Positions 41,694-50,389 of a stretch of DNA of 64,000 nt are shown one piece after another. The position numbers were made by a program, and so were the translations under genes. This DNA comes from Marivita sp051859345 (GTDB taxonomy: Bacteria; Pseudomonadota; Alphaproteobacteria; Rhodobacterales; Rhodobacteraceae), in the NCBI RefSeq assembly GCF_051859345.1, contig NZ_JBHYFV010000006.1:62001-126000 (forward strand), written 5' to 3'. The notes under the pieces are model-generated. The model ran no database searches and was not told the origin of the DNA. It saw only the letters and a list, made by a program, of their open reading frames with translations. Each line of letters starts with the position of its first letter. Position 1 is the stretch's first letter.

Positions 41694-41736
41694 GAGTTTC
41701 CGTCAACGGAAACTCTGCGATGCGTCGACGCATCGC
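41694..41736. repeat. Twin perfect hairpins between dehydrogenase and enolase-superfamily gene
   Basis: First hairpin: GAGTTTCCGT-CA-ACGGAAACTC (41694-41715), a perfect 10-bp stem with a 2-nt spacer. Second: a 20-bp perfect palindrome with no spacer (41717-41736, centred on GTCGAC). They are separated by 1 bp. Neither has a U-run, so this is more like a REP-type unit or a cruciform/protein-binding site than an intrinsic terminator. Confidence 0.8.
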
Positions 41737-41760
41737 CCGCCCCACACAAAGGCCAGTGCC

Positions 41761-42996
41761 ATGAAACTCCAGTCCCTCGACATCATCACCACCGCGCCGC
41801 CTGCCCCCGGATGGGGAGGCCGCTACTGGACGCTGGTCAAGGTGACCACCGACACCGGGATCACCGGATGGGGGGAATGTTATGCCTCCAGCGTCGGACC
41901 CGTGGCGATGAAGGCGGTGATCGAAGACGTGTTCGACCGGCACATGCGTGGCGAAAACCCCGAAAACATTGAATTGATGTTCCGCCGCGCCTATTCCTCG
42001 GGCTTCACGCAACGACCGGACCTGACCGTGATGGGGGCGTTTTCCGGTCTGGAAATCGCCTGCTGGGACATCCTTGGCAAAGCCCGAGGTCGACCCGTCT
42101 GGGCGCTTCTGGGTGGATGTATCACCCCCAAGGTGCGCGCCTACACCTATCTTTATCCCCTGCCCCATCACGATATTTCGTCTTTCTGGACCGATCCCGA
42201 CGCACAGGCCGAAGCGGCAATCGAATATGTCAAACAGGGATACACGGCGGTCAAGTTCGACCCCGCCGGTCCCTACACCATCCATGGCGGACACCAGCCC
42301 GCACTCACGGACATTTCGCTCTCGGTCGAGATGTGCAAGGCGATCCGGTCGGCAGTTGGTGACAAGGCTGATCTGCTGTTCGGCACACATGGCCAGTTCA
42401 CCACCTCGGGCGCGATCCGGCTGGGGCAGGCGATCGAGCCCTACCTGCCGCTCTGGTACGAAGAGCCGATCCCCCCCGACAACCTGCTCGAATTCGCTGA
42501 AGTGGCGCGTGCCGTGCGCATCCCCATCGCCACCGGCGAACGCCTGACCACCAAGGCTGAATTCGCCACCCTGCTGCGCACGGGCGGGGCCAGGATTCTG
42601 CAACCGGCGCTGGGGCGCGCGGGTGGCATCTGGGAGATGAAAAAGCTCTCGGGAATGGCCGAAGCCTTCAACGCGGAAATGGCGCCGCATCTCTATGCCG
42701 GTCCGGTGGAATGGGCTGCGAACCTGCACCTTTGCACATCGATTCCCAACGTGCTGCTGGCTGAAACCATCGACACGCCGTTCCACGCCGCCCTGATCAA
42801 AAACGCGATCCGGGTCGAGGACGGTTATATCAGCGTTCCCGAAACGCCGGGTCTTGGCATTGATGTGGACGAGGAACTGGCCCGCGCTCATCCCTTCACG
42901 GGGGAAGGCCTTCACCTGCAAATGCAGAACGACCCCTGTGATTACAAAAACGGCAATGCCTTTACAGGCGGCGCTCCGCCGGTCACAGACACCTGA
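41761..42996 (+). CDS. Mandelate racemase/muconate lactonizing enzyme family protein
   Basis: A 411-residue enolase-superfamily enzyme, probably a sugar-acid dehydratase. The cap domain (WGGRYWTLVKVTTDTGITGWGE) and barrel are complete. Metal and catalytic positions seen are VKFDP, WYEEP, TGERL and APH; compared with galactonate dehydratase the first metal region reads FGTHGQF and the QPD motif reads QPALGR, as in a distinct subfamily I recall having these variants. Catalytic substrate unknown. Confidence 0.88.
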   Translation: MKLQSLDIITTAPPAPGWGGRYWTLVKVTTDTGITGWGECYASSVGPVAMKAVIEDVFDRHMRGENPENIELMFRRAYSSGFTQRPDLTVMGAFSGLEIACWDILGKARGRPVWALLGGCITPKVRAYTYLYPLPHHDISSFWTDPDAQAEAAIEYVKQGYTAVKFDPAGPYTIHGGHQPALTDISLSVEMCKAIRSAVGDKADLLFGTHGQFTTSGAIRLGQAIEPYLPLWYEEPIPPDNLLEFAEVARAVRIPIATGERLTTKAEFATLLRTGGARILQPALGRAGGIWEMKKLSGMAEAFNAEMAPHLYAGPVEWAANLHLCTSIPNVLLAETIDTPFHAALIKNAIRVEDGYISVPETPGLGIDVDEELARAHPFTGEGLHLQMQNDPCDYKNGNAFTGGAPPVTDT

Positions 42997-43067
42997 AACC
43001 GGCGATAATTCTTTGATATGTCCACCGCTTCAGTGTTATACGCGCTGGGTCTTTAAGGGGTTCGCAC

Positions 43068-43388
43068 ATGAAAGATGTTGAGTTTGCACCTGCAACTGCG
43101 CAGGACATGGCCAAGAGCGCACAAGATGCGGCGGCCTATCTCAAGACACTGGCGCATGAAGGGCGTCTGATGATCCTGTGTCACCTGGGCACCGGTGAAA
43201 AATCCGTGGGCGAACTGGAATCCCTTTTGAATATCCGTCAGGCCGCCGTCAGCCAGATGCTGGCGCGTCTGCGCGATGAACACCTGGTCAAGACCCGGCG
43301 CGACGGCAAGACGATCTATTACAGCCTGAATGATGACAACACGGCCCGTCTGATCGCCCATCTGCACGGGATGTTCTGCGAAACGTGA
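43068..43388 (+). CDS. ArsR-family SqrR/BigR-like persulfide sensor
   Basis: A 106-residue winged-helix repressor of the ArsR family. The recognition helix is in LNIRQAAVSQMLARLRDEHLV. Cys38 (MILCHLGTGEKSVGELE) and Cys104 (MFCET) are 66 residues apart, the same spacing as the Cys41/Cys107 pair of SqrR that forms a tetrasulfide link with persulfide. It therefore probably senses sulfide-derived persulfide rather than metal. It overlaps the amidase gene by 4 bp (GTGA), an unexpected pairing. Confidence 0.9.
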   Translation: MKDVEFAPATAQDMAKSAQDAAAYLKTLAHEGRLMILCHLGTGEKSVGELESLLNIRQAAVSQMLARLRDEHLVKTRRDGKTIYYSLNDDNTARLIAHLHGMFCET

Positions 43389-44803
43389 CGCGCCCTGACA
43401 CCACATTTTCGGGACCGGACCTGTGCGCGAAATCGGCGCGCGACGTTGTTGGTCTGTTGCGCCGGGGCGAGGTGACGACGGCTGACCTGATCGACGCCAG
43501 CCTGACGCGCATGGACCAGGTGGAACCGCAGGTGAACGCGGTGGTCACACGTTGCCCGGATCGCGCCCGCACTGCCACAGCTGCGCGGGATTTGCTGCTG
43601 GCCGGGCTTCCCATCGGGATCAAGGATCTGAATCCTGTTTCGGGTGTCCGCACCACCTTTGGCACCACCGGCATGGCCGATCATGTGCCTGCAACCTCGG
43701 ACCCGATTGTCTTGCGCCTCGAGGATCGGGGTGGCGTTGTTCTGGGCAAGACCAACACGCCGGAAATGGGGGCCGGGGCGAACACCTTCAACGCTGTCTT
43801 CGGCGCGACGCGCAACCCGTGGAACACCGCATTGAATGCCGCAGGATCGTCGGGGGGTGCCGCAGTATCGCTTGCCACCGGAGAATTGTGGCTCGGTCAC
43901 GGGTCGGATTTCGGCGGCAGCCTGCGCAGCCCGGCCAATTATTGCGGCATCGTCGGATTGCGGCCCTCGCCCGGTATTGCGGGTGGCAGTTCGACTCATC
44001 TGGGCTTCACCACGGGCGGCGTTGATGGACCGATGGCGCGGGACGTTCTCGATTGCGCGCTCTTTCTGGATGCGATGGCGGGATACGACCCGATCTGGCC
44101 CATCTCGGTCCCCGCACCAGAGACGCCCTATTTCGAGACCGCGCGGCAGGACGCCGGGCGCGTACGCATCGCCTATACTCCCGACCTCAACGGCTTTGCC
44201 GCCGTCACCTCCGAGATCGACAACGTTCTGCGGGCTGCGCTCGACAGTCTCCGTCTGCCGAAGGTTGACATTGTCGAACACTGCCCCGACCTGCCCCGGC
44301 TGGACGAGACGTTCCGCGCCCTGCGCTGCCTGTCCTTCCTTGGCAGTTACCAGGTCACTCCCGACAGTGTCACCCGGCACTACAAGGACACGATCAAGGG
44401 CAACCTCGCGGATGCGCGCGCCATGACGTTCGACGATTATGTTCAGGCCGAACGCGACCGCTCTGCGATCTACAACACCATGGCCACGTTCTTTCAGACC
44501 CATGATGTACTCGCCTGCCCGGTCAATGGCCTCGCGCCGCTGCCGGTCGAAATCGAATACCCGACCGAGGTCGCGGGCCGCCCGATGCGCGACTATATCG
44601 ACTGGTTGCAATTTGCCTTTCTGGCGACGGTGGCAGGGCTGCCCGCCTTGTCCTTGCCGGTGGGGTATACACCGTCAGGCATGCCCGTCGGTCTGCAACT
44701 GATCGGTCCGCCACGCGGCGAAGCGCGGTTGCTGCAGGTGGCGCATACGCTGGAACAGGCGCTGGATCTGCCGGTGACCCTGATTGACCCGATCGCTGGC
44801 TGA
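43385..44803 (+). CDS. Amidase (amidase-signature family)
   Basis: A 472-residue amidase-signature hydrolase. The Ser-Ser-Lys triad is Lys in GIKDLNP, Ser in AAGSSGGAA and nucleophile Ser in GSDFGGSLRSPA. It lacks partner gatB/gatC, so it is a free-standing amide or arylamide hydrolase rather than GatA. It is translationally coupled to the SqrR-like regulator, hinting at a sulfur- or nitrogen-linked substrate. Ends just before the DUF1801 gene in convergence. Confidence 0.92.
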   Translation: MTRPDTTFSGPDLCAKSARDVVGLLRRGEVTTADLIDASLTRMDQVEPQVNAVVTRCPDRARTATAARDLLLAGLPIGIKDLNPVSGVRTTFGTTGMADHVPATSDPIVLRLEDRGGVVLGKTNTPEMGAGANTFNAVFGATRNPWNTALNAAGSSGGAAVSLATGELWLGHGSDFGGSLRSPANYCGIVGLRPSPGIAGGSSTHLGFTTGGVDGPMARDVLDCALFLDAMAGYDPIWPISVPAPETPYFETARQDAGRVRIAYTPDLNGFAAVTSEIDNVLRAALDSLRLPKVDIVEHCPDLPRLDETFRALRCLSFLGSYQVTPDSVTRHYKDTIKGNLADARAMTFDDYVQAERDRSAIYNTMATFFQTHDVLACPVNGLAPLPVEIEYPTEVAGRPMRDYIDWLQFAFLATVAGLPALSLPVGYTPSGMPVGLQLIGPPRGEARLLQVAHTLEQALDLPVTLIDPIAG

Positions 44804-44808
44804 CAGGC

Positions 44809-45207
44809 CTACCGCCCGAGCCGATAGGTCAGCGCGGCATGAATGATCTGGCGCAGTGCATCGTCTGATGTGGCGGCATCGACAGGCAACACCACCGCAC
44901 GGTTGCCTTCAAAACCCAACTCCTGCCCAAAGACCGCGCGCGCATCCGCAATGACACGTGTCTGGCAATGCGCGAAAAGCGCTGGCTGCCCGGATGTCAC
45001 CACCCCCAACCGCACCGGCGTTCCGGTTGCCGTCGCATAAGACGGCTGCCCCCATTTGAGCGTCTCCGTCACCTCGCCAACCTCCGGCGTCTCGGTCGCC
45101 ACTTCGAAAATCATCGCGCGGACGCGCTCCAATGCCTGGGCTGTCGGCTTTGGAAAGGCGGCCAGGACAGCAGCCACTTGTGCGGGGATCGCAGGACAAT
45201 GAGACAT
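44809..45207 (-). CDS. DUF1801 protein
   Basis: A 132-residue DUF1801 (YdhG-like) protein: VAAVLAAFPKPTAQALERVRAMIFEVA, TETLKWGQPSYA (the LKWG.PSY signature), and a C-terminal DDALRQIIHAAL helix. Function unknown; such proteins have a TusB/IolI-like small alpha+beta fold. ATG 45207 is proposed but without a clear ribosome site; the frame continues to a GTG at 45258. Confidence 0.82.
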   Translation of the reverse strand: MSHCPAIPAQVAAVLAAFPKPTAQALERVRAMIFEVATETPEVGEVTETLKWGQPSYATATGTPVRLGVVTSGQPALFAHCQTRVIADARAVFGQELGFEGNRAVVLPVDAATSDDALRQIIHAALTYRLGR

Positions 45208-45259
45208 GGACCAAACTGACAGCGCGCAGCGTGCGCCGTCAAGAGTGGTCTTTGGCACC

Positions 45260-45348
45260 GGGGCCTGAGCCCCTGTTTCTTCTTTTTGAAAATATGCAAG
45301 AAACGCGCGCCGAAGGCGCGCGTCGGTCGGATCGGCGAAGCCGATCCG
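45260..45348. repeat. Cluster of three hairpins downstream of acyl-CoA synthetase
   Basis: GGGGC-CTGA-GCCCC (45260-45273) followed by TGTTTCTTCTTTTT; ACGCGCGCC-GAA-GGCGCGCGT (45303-45323); CGGATCGGC-GAA-GCCGATCCG (45328-45348). The last two are perfect 9-bp stems with the same GAA loop. On the minus strand the second hairpin is followed by TTCTTGCATATTTT, so it is a likely terminator of the synthetase gene. The set forms a composite terminator or dispersed repeat. Confidence 0.8.
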
Positions 45349-45372
45349 AAACAGTGACCACTCACACCCGGA

Positions 45373-47253
45373 TCAGGACACGGCTTCCCAGCGATTGGCG
45401 AAATTGCCCAGGACATGGCCCACATCGTCATTGCTCGCACCGTGCATGTCGACCTGCGCCACCAATCCACGTGTCTTGTCATCCACCACCGCGATAACCC
45501 GCGCCGGGGATCCTGCCTTGTCCAGCGCCGCGTTGAACACCCGCGTGATCGCCATCTTGCGCAGATCCGGCTTGAACACCTTGCCCACGGCCGTCTTGGG
45601 CAATTCATCCAGGATCGTCATGTGTTTGGGCATTGCGGCGCGTTCATGCACATGCACCTTGCAGTGATCCAGAAGCTCCTGCTCGGTCACGCTGGCACCA
45701 TCCATCAGCTCTACAAAGGCACAGGGCAGCTCTCCGGCGTGTTCGTCAGGCTGCCCGATTGCCCCGGCAAACGACACCGCCGGATGCGCCAGAAGCGCGT
45801 CTTCGATATCGGCAGGATCAATATTGTGACCGCCCCGAATGATCAGATCCTTGGCGCGCCCGGTGATCCAGAGATAACCGTCCTCGTCAATACGGCCCAG
45901 ATCGCCGGTGCGCAGGTAGATCTCATGGTGGTACAGATCGTCGTTCTTGGACGCCTCGGTATAGGTGTGGCCCGGATAGACCCCCGGATTGGATACGCAA
46001 ATCTCTCCGATCTCGTTGGTTGCACAGGCCACCGGCGCGTTGTCGACGACCTTGAGGATCTTGACGTCCGTATACGGGAACGGCATCCCGACCGACCCGA
46101 CCTTCTTCACCCCATCGGGGGGGTTGATCGACACGAGGCACGTCGCTTCGGTCATGCCGTAGCCTTCGCAGATCGACAGGCCGCAGGACTCTTCAAAGCG
46201 CCGGAACAACTCGAGCGGCATCGGGGCAGAGCCGGAGATGGCAAATTGCACGCTGGAAATATCCGCATTCACCGGACGCTGCATCAGCGCCGCCACAGCG
46301 GTGGGCACGGTGATCATGTAGGTCACTTTCCAGCGCTCGCAGAGCTTCCAGAAATTGTCCATCACCCCTTCGCCGCGATAGCCTTGCGGCGTCGGGAACA
46401 CCACATGCGAACCCGAAACGATGGCCGACATCAAAAGCGCCTGTGTCGCCATCACATGAAACAGCGGCAGCGGACAGATCATCGTATCCTTTTCGGTGAA
46501 CAGAACGCTGTTTCCGATCCAGCCGTTATACAACATCCCCGAATATTTATGCTGCACAACCTTGGGCATACCCGTGGTGCCCCCGGTGTGAAAATACGCT
46601 CCGACCCGATCGACCCCAGAATCGGCAAAATCAAGCGTGGTGTTCTGCTTATTCAACTCGGTGTTGAAGTTCAGCACATCGGCATGATGCCCACCTGGGT
46701 TCTTTGGCCGGATCAGCGGAACGATCCACGACTTGGGCGGCGTAAGATACCGATTGAGATCAATCTCGAGCACCGTATGCACCTTGGGCGCGTGGCGGCA
46801 GGCTTCGGCAACTTTCTGCGGCACATCGGTCTTTGGAAACGCCTTGAGCGTCACGACAACCTTGGCGCCGGTTTCGCGCAGGATTGCGGCGATCTGTTCG
46901 GGTTCCAGCAACGGGTTGATCGGACTGACGATCCCGGCAATCGCCCCCCCGAGAAGGGTCAGAACGGTCTCGTTGCTGTTGGGAAGGACATAAGCGACAA
47001 CATCCTTTTCGCCGATGCCCAGCTTGCGAAACAGATTCGCGGCCTGCACCGTCTTTGACAGCAGATCAGCCCAGCTCAGGGTTTCCGCCTTGTCGGTTGG
47101 ACCCGACAGCAATTGAAAGCTGACGGCAGAGCGGGTCGGAAACGCCGCAGCGGTCTTGCTCAGCTGGCCATACAGCGTTGCAGGTATGTCCCTCTCTGCA
47201 AATGGCATCTCGGTCTCTATCGCATTGCGGTCCTCGAAAGTCGCAAACGTCAT
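45373..47253 (-). CDS. AMP-dependent acyl-CoA synthetase
   Basis: A 626-residue ANL-superfamily enzyme. The ATP P-loop is FHTGGTTGMPKV, A5 is GYGMTEAT, A7 is YLRTGDLG, A8 is GRAKDLIIRGG, and the A10 lysine is in LPKTAVGKVFK. It activates a carboxylic acid as acyl-CoA via an acyl-adenylate. Length fits long-chain or medium-chain synthetases. Substrate cannot be specified. It is monocistronic. The 272 bp upstream (47254-47525) contain no gene. Confidence 0.92.
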   Translation of the reverse strand: MTFATFEDRNAIETEMPFAERDIPATLYGQLSKTAAAFPTRSAVSFQLLSGPTDKAETLSWADLLSKTVQAANLFRKLGIGEKDVVAYVLPNSNETVLTLLGGAIAGIVSPINPLLEPEQIAAILRETGAKVVVTLKAFPKTDVPQKVAEACRHAPKVHTVLEIDLNRYLTPPKSWIVPLIRPKNPGGHHADVLNFNTELNKQNTTLDFADSGVDRVGAYFHTGGTTGMPKVVQHKYSGMLYNGWIGNSVLFTEKDTMICPLPLFHVMATQALLMSAIVSGSHVVFPTPQGYRGEGVMDNFWKLCERWKVTYMITVPTAVAALMQRPVNADISSVQFAISGSAPMPLELFRRFEESCGLSICEGYGMTEATCLVSINPPDGVKKVGSVGMPFPYTDVKILKVVDNAPVACATNEIGEICVSNPGVYPGHTYTEASKNDDLYHHEIYLRTGDLGRIDEDGYLWITGRAKDLIIRGGHNIDPADIEDALLAHPAVSFAGAIGQPDEHAGELPCAFVELMDGASVTEQELLDHCKVHVHERAAMPKHMTILDELPKTAVGKVFKPDLRKMAITRVFNAALDKAGSPARVIAVVDDKTRGLVAQVDMHGASNDDVGHVLGNFANRWEAVS

Positions 47254-47525
47254 GGCTTCCCCTCCCTTTTGTCACGCTTCGCCCGCGAATTCGCGTCATC
47301 GGCACTCCTGTTTAGCTGATATTTCGCCAAAACAAGACACAACGACGCTACGACAGATTTTTTGTGACGCTGCGTTCCCGGAGTCATGTGGTGTCTGACC
47401 TGACCCACTTCAAACAGGAACGTTCTGCAAAGACTGTCTGCCGTCAAGGGCAAGGGTCGCCCCTTCCCTGCCCCCACTTTGCGTCTCCGGAAATGTCAGG
47501 AGGGTCAGCGCATCCTCTTGGGCCG

Positions 47526-48911
47526 TCAGTTCAGGGTCACCAGCTTGCCGGGGTTCATGATGTTACCCGGATCAATCGCCTTTTTCAGCACCCCCATCAG
47601 CGCATAGGCCGCGCCATGTTCCTGGGGCAGGTATTTGCGCTTGCCCGATCCGATCCCGTGTTCGCCGCTGACCGTCCCACCAAATTCAAGCGCCAGCATG
47701 TTGACCGCTTCGACCAGAATCTTGGCCCGTGCAAGTTCATCCGCGCTGTCGGGATCGACCAGGATCAGCAGGTGAAAATTACCGTCCCCGACATGCCCCA
47801 CCATCGGCGCAAGAAACCCCGATGCCGCGGCCAGCTCTGTCGCGCGCATCAGACAATCCGCCAGTGCGGAAATCGGCACACAGCAATCGGTGACAACCCC
47901 GTTGCACCCGGCACGCAGCGCCTTGCTGGCGTAATAGGCGTTGTGGCGTGCCTGCCAGAGACGGTTGCGATCTTCGGTTTTTGTGGCCCATTCGAAACCC
48001 GATCCACCGTGTTCTTCCACAACCGCGCCAAAGGTTTCGACCTGTTCGGCCACGCCTGCCTCGGATCCGTGGAATTCCAGGAACAGATGCGGTTCCTCCG
48101 GCATCGACATGTCGGGATTATAAAGGTTCATGCCCTTCATCGTCAGCGCATCAAGCAACTCCACCCGTGCCATCGGAATGCCCATCTGGATCGCCATGAT
48201 GACCGTGTCCACGGCGCTCTTGATATCGGCAAAGGCACAGGTCGCGGCAGCGATGTGCTCGGGTTGACCATAGAGCTTGACGGTCAGCTTGGTGATGATG
48301 CCCAACGTGCCTTCCGATCCGATAAAAAGATGCGTCAGGTCATATCCGGTCGAGGATTTTCGCGCGCGGCTGCCGGTTTCGATGATCTGCCCATCCGGCA
48401 GCACAACCTCCAAGGCCAGCACATTGTCCGCCATCGTGCCATAGCGCACCGTGTTGGTCCCCGATGCCCGTGTCGCGGCCATCCCGCCCAGACTTGCATC
48501 CGCGCCGGGATCGACCGTAAACATCAACCCCGTTGCGCGCAGCGTCTCATTCAACTGAACGCGCGTGACCCCCGGTTCGACAACAGCATCCAGATCGCTC
48601 TGGTTGATCTGCAACACAGTGTTCATCCGACTGGTATCAACCGTGACACCCCCCTGCACCGGCACGATATGCCCCTCCAGAGACGATCCGACCCCGTAAG
48701 GCACCACCGGGCACCCATGTTTCGAGCAGATGCGCAAAATCTGCGACACCTCTTCCGTGGTTTCGGGAAAGGCCACGGCATCGGGAAGAACCGGCTTGGT
48801 GTAGGCCTCGTCATGGCTGTGCTGATCCAGAACCGACGGCCCCGTCGACAGCCGGTCTCCCAACAGCGCCCGCAGGTCGGACACGGCGGCATCTATAGTG
48901 ATGTTGGACAT
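47526..48911 (-). CDS. FAD-linked D-lactate dehydrogenase-like oxidoreductase
   Basis: A 461-residue flavoprotein of the D-2-hydroxyacid dehydrogenase (GlcD/DLD) family. The FAD-binding PCMH domain contains VVPYGVGSSLEGH and DPGADASLGGMAATRASGTNTVRYG; the C-terminal cap has GHVGDGNFHLLILVDP and GEHGIGSGKRKYL. It oxidises D-lactate or a similar 2-hydroxyacid, passing electrons to quinone or cytochrome c. AGGGAG precedes ATG 48911. Confidence 0.92.
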   Translation of the reverse strand: MSNITIDAAVSDLRALLGDRLSTGPSVLDQHSHDEAYTKPVLPDAVAFPETTEEVSQILRICSKHGCPVVPYGVGSSLEGHIVPVQGGVTVDTSRMNTVLQINQSDLDAVVEPGVTRVQLNETLRATGLMFTVDPGADASLGGMAATRASGTNTVRYGTMADNVLALEVVLPDGQIIETGSRARKSSTGYDLTHLFIGSEGTLGIITKLTVKLYGQPEHIAAATCAFADIKSAVDTVIMAIQMGIPMARVELLDALTMKGMNLYNPDMSMPEEPHLFLEFHGSEAGVAEQVETFGAVVEEHGGSGFEWATKTEDRNRLWQARHNAYYASKALRAGCNGVVTDCCVPISALADCLMRATELAAASGFLAPMVGHVGDGNFHLLILVDPDSADELARAKILVEAVNMLALEFGGTVSGEHGIGSGKRKYLPQEHGAAYALMGVLKKAIDPGNIMNPGKLVTLN

Positions 48912-48969
48912 AAGGGACTCCCTGTTGCGCCACAGGTGTAGCCACAAGCGAGGACAGGGAAAAGCCCGC

Positions 48970-49635
48970 TTAACGGTCCAGCGGGTCGATCAGGTCCGGG
49001 CCAGACGCGCGGTTGGAATTCACCTTGGGATCGACGCGGTAAAAATCCATGGCAGCGTCGGGTGCAGCCTGCATCAGCCTTGCCGCCCCATGTCCTGCCT
49101 CACCCAGCCAGAGCGGCCAGTCCTCGGAGCGCAGGGTGACGGGCTGGCGGTGATGGATGGCCGACATCGTGTCATTGGCGGCTGTGGTGACAATGGCGCA
49201 GGTCCGGTGCGCAACGCCACCCTGTTCCCAGTCCTGCCAGACACCCGCAAAGGCCAATATCTCGGCATCGGTCGGAAAAATGTACCACGGCAGCCGATTG
49301 TCCTCGGCATCTTTGGTCCACTCATAGAACCCGGTCGCCGGGATCAGGCAGCGCCGTTCGCGGCAGGCCGCCTTGAAAGCGGGTTTCTCGGCAAGGGTTT
49401 CCGCGCGCGCGTTGATCAGCAATGGACCGCCGTTTTCCGACTTGTACCAATGCGGCAGAAATCCCCAGCGCATCGCCACAAGGCGCCTTTGACCGTCTGC
49501 ATGATGCACGGCATGGACCAGATTGGTCGGACAGACATTGTAATTCGGCACATCCGGCAGCGCGTTGGCGGGCACAGCCGCAAAAAGCTGTGCCATCGCG
49601 TCATGCGGCAGGGTGATGGCGAAACGTCCACACAT
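48970..49635 (-). CDS. SOS response-associated peptidase (SRAP/YedK)
   Basis: A 221-residue YedK/HMCES protein that forms a thiazolidine cross-link with abasic sites in single-stranded DNA. The start MCGRF gives the essential Cys2 after methionine removal; other motif residues are NARAET, GFYEW (Glu) and the His in IHHRQPV. The strict requirement for Cys2 fixes the start at 49635. No LexA box of the alphaproteobacterial GTTC-N7-GTTC type was seen upstream. Confidence 0.95.
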   Translation of the reverse strand: MCGRFAITLPHDAMAQLFAAVPANALPDVPNYNVCPTNLVHAVHHADGQRRLVAMRWGFLPHWYKSENGGPLLINARAETLAEKPAFKAACRERRCLIPATGFYEWTKDAEDNRLPWYIFPTDAEILAFAGVWQDWEQGGVAHRTCAIVTTAANDTMSAIHHRQPVTLRSEDWPLWLGEAGHGAARLMQAAPDAAMDFYRVDPKVNSNRASGPDLIDPLDR

Positions 49636-49684
49636 GACACCAATCTACCGCACCGGACGGAGGCAACAACCCATTGCTGCAATG

Positions 49685-50317
49685 TCAGGCATGCGACGGA
49701 TCACGCGCCTCTTCGGCCCGTTCCTGCAAGGCTTGCCGCGTGATCTGCCATGCCGAAGACAGGAAAAGCCCTGCCATGATTGCAGCCACCACAAGGTCGG
49801 GCCAACCCGACGCTGTTCCCCAGACGCCAAGCGCCGCAACCATCACGGCCAGATTGCCGATCGCGTCATTGCGCGAACAAAGCCAGACCGACCGGACATT
49901 GGCATCCCCATCCTTGTAGCGCACCAGAAGCATCACGCTGACAAGGTTGGTGACAAGGGCCAGAACACCGATCACCCCCATGATCTCGGCTTCGGGAACA
50001 CCGGCGTAAAACACCCGGTAGACCGTCGATCCGAACACGAACACCCCCATCGCAAACAGGCTGAGCCCCTTTGCCAGTGCCGCCATCGTGCGGACACGCA
50101 CCGATGCGCCGATCACCGCAAGCGAGATCCCATAGGTGAGCGCGTCCCCCAGAAAATCCAGCGCATCCGCCTGCAACGCCTGCGACCGCGCGACTTGCCC
50201 GGCGGTCATCTCGACCACAAACATCACGGCGTTCAGCGCAATGACAATCCACAATCGCCGACGGTAATCTGCCGACACCCCGTCGAATCTGGCTTCAGAG
50301 CCACAACATCCTGCCAT
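49685..50317 (-). CDS. Cation diffusion facilitator (Zn/Cd/Co efflux)
   Basis: A 210-residue CDF transporter lacking the cytoplasmic C-terminal domain. Six membrane segments are visible; the metal motifs are SQALQADALDFLGDALTYG in helix II and RNDAIGNLAVMVAAL in helix V (H-D type replaced by D-x3-D/N-D). The N-terminus MAGCCGSE carries a Cys pair. It is controlled by the MerR-type operator between it and the divergent regulator gene. Confidence 0.92.
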   Translation of the reverse strand: MAGCCGSEARFDGVSADYRRRLWIVIALNAVMFVVEMTAGQVARSQALQADALDFLGDALTYGISLAVIGASVRVRTMAALAKGLSLFAMGVFVFGSTVYRVFYAGVPEAEIMGVIGVLALVTNLVSVMLLVRYKDGDANVRSVWLCSRNDAIGNLAVMVAALGVWGTASGWPDLVVAAIMAGLFLSSAWQITRQALQERAEEARDPSHA

Positions 50318-50346
50318 CTTGTCCTCGTTGAATTTGGTCAGATGAT

Positions 50347-50377
50347 GATGTAGTCCCTCTAGTGGCTAGAGGTTCAA
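50347..50377 (-). promoter_or_regulatory. MerR-type operator/promoter of the cation efflux gene
   Basis: On the minus strand a -35 TTGAAC and -10 TACATC are 19 bp apart, the stretched spacer typical of MerR-activated promoters. The spacer contains the dyad CCTCTAG-TGG-CTAGAGG (50356-50372). It lies between the divergent efflux and merR genes. Confidence 0.85.
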
Positions 50378-50389
50378 GAGGTATTTTCG

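Noticed and set aside
41761..42996. Loss of the first metal ligand in the enolase-superfamily enzyme (FGTHGQF, QPALGR)
   Set aside because: I recall the same changes in a whole subfamily, so this is probably a subfamily feature, not a defective enzyme.
45415..47058. A 547-codon plus-strand frame opposite the acyl-CoA synthetase
   Set aside because: The synthetase on the minus strand has all ANL motifs; the other frame is a codon-bias shadow.
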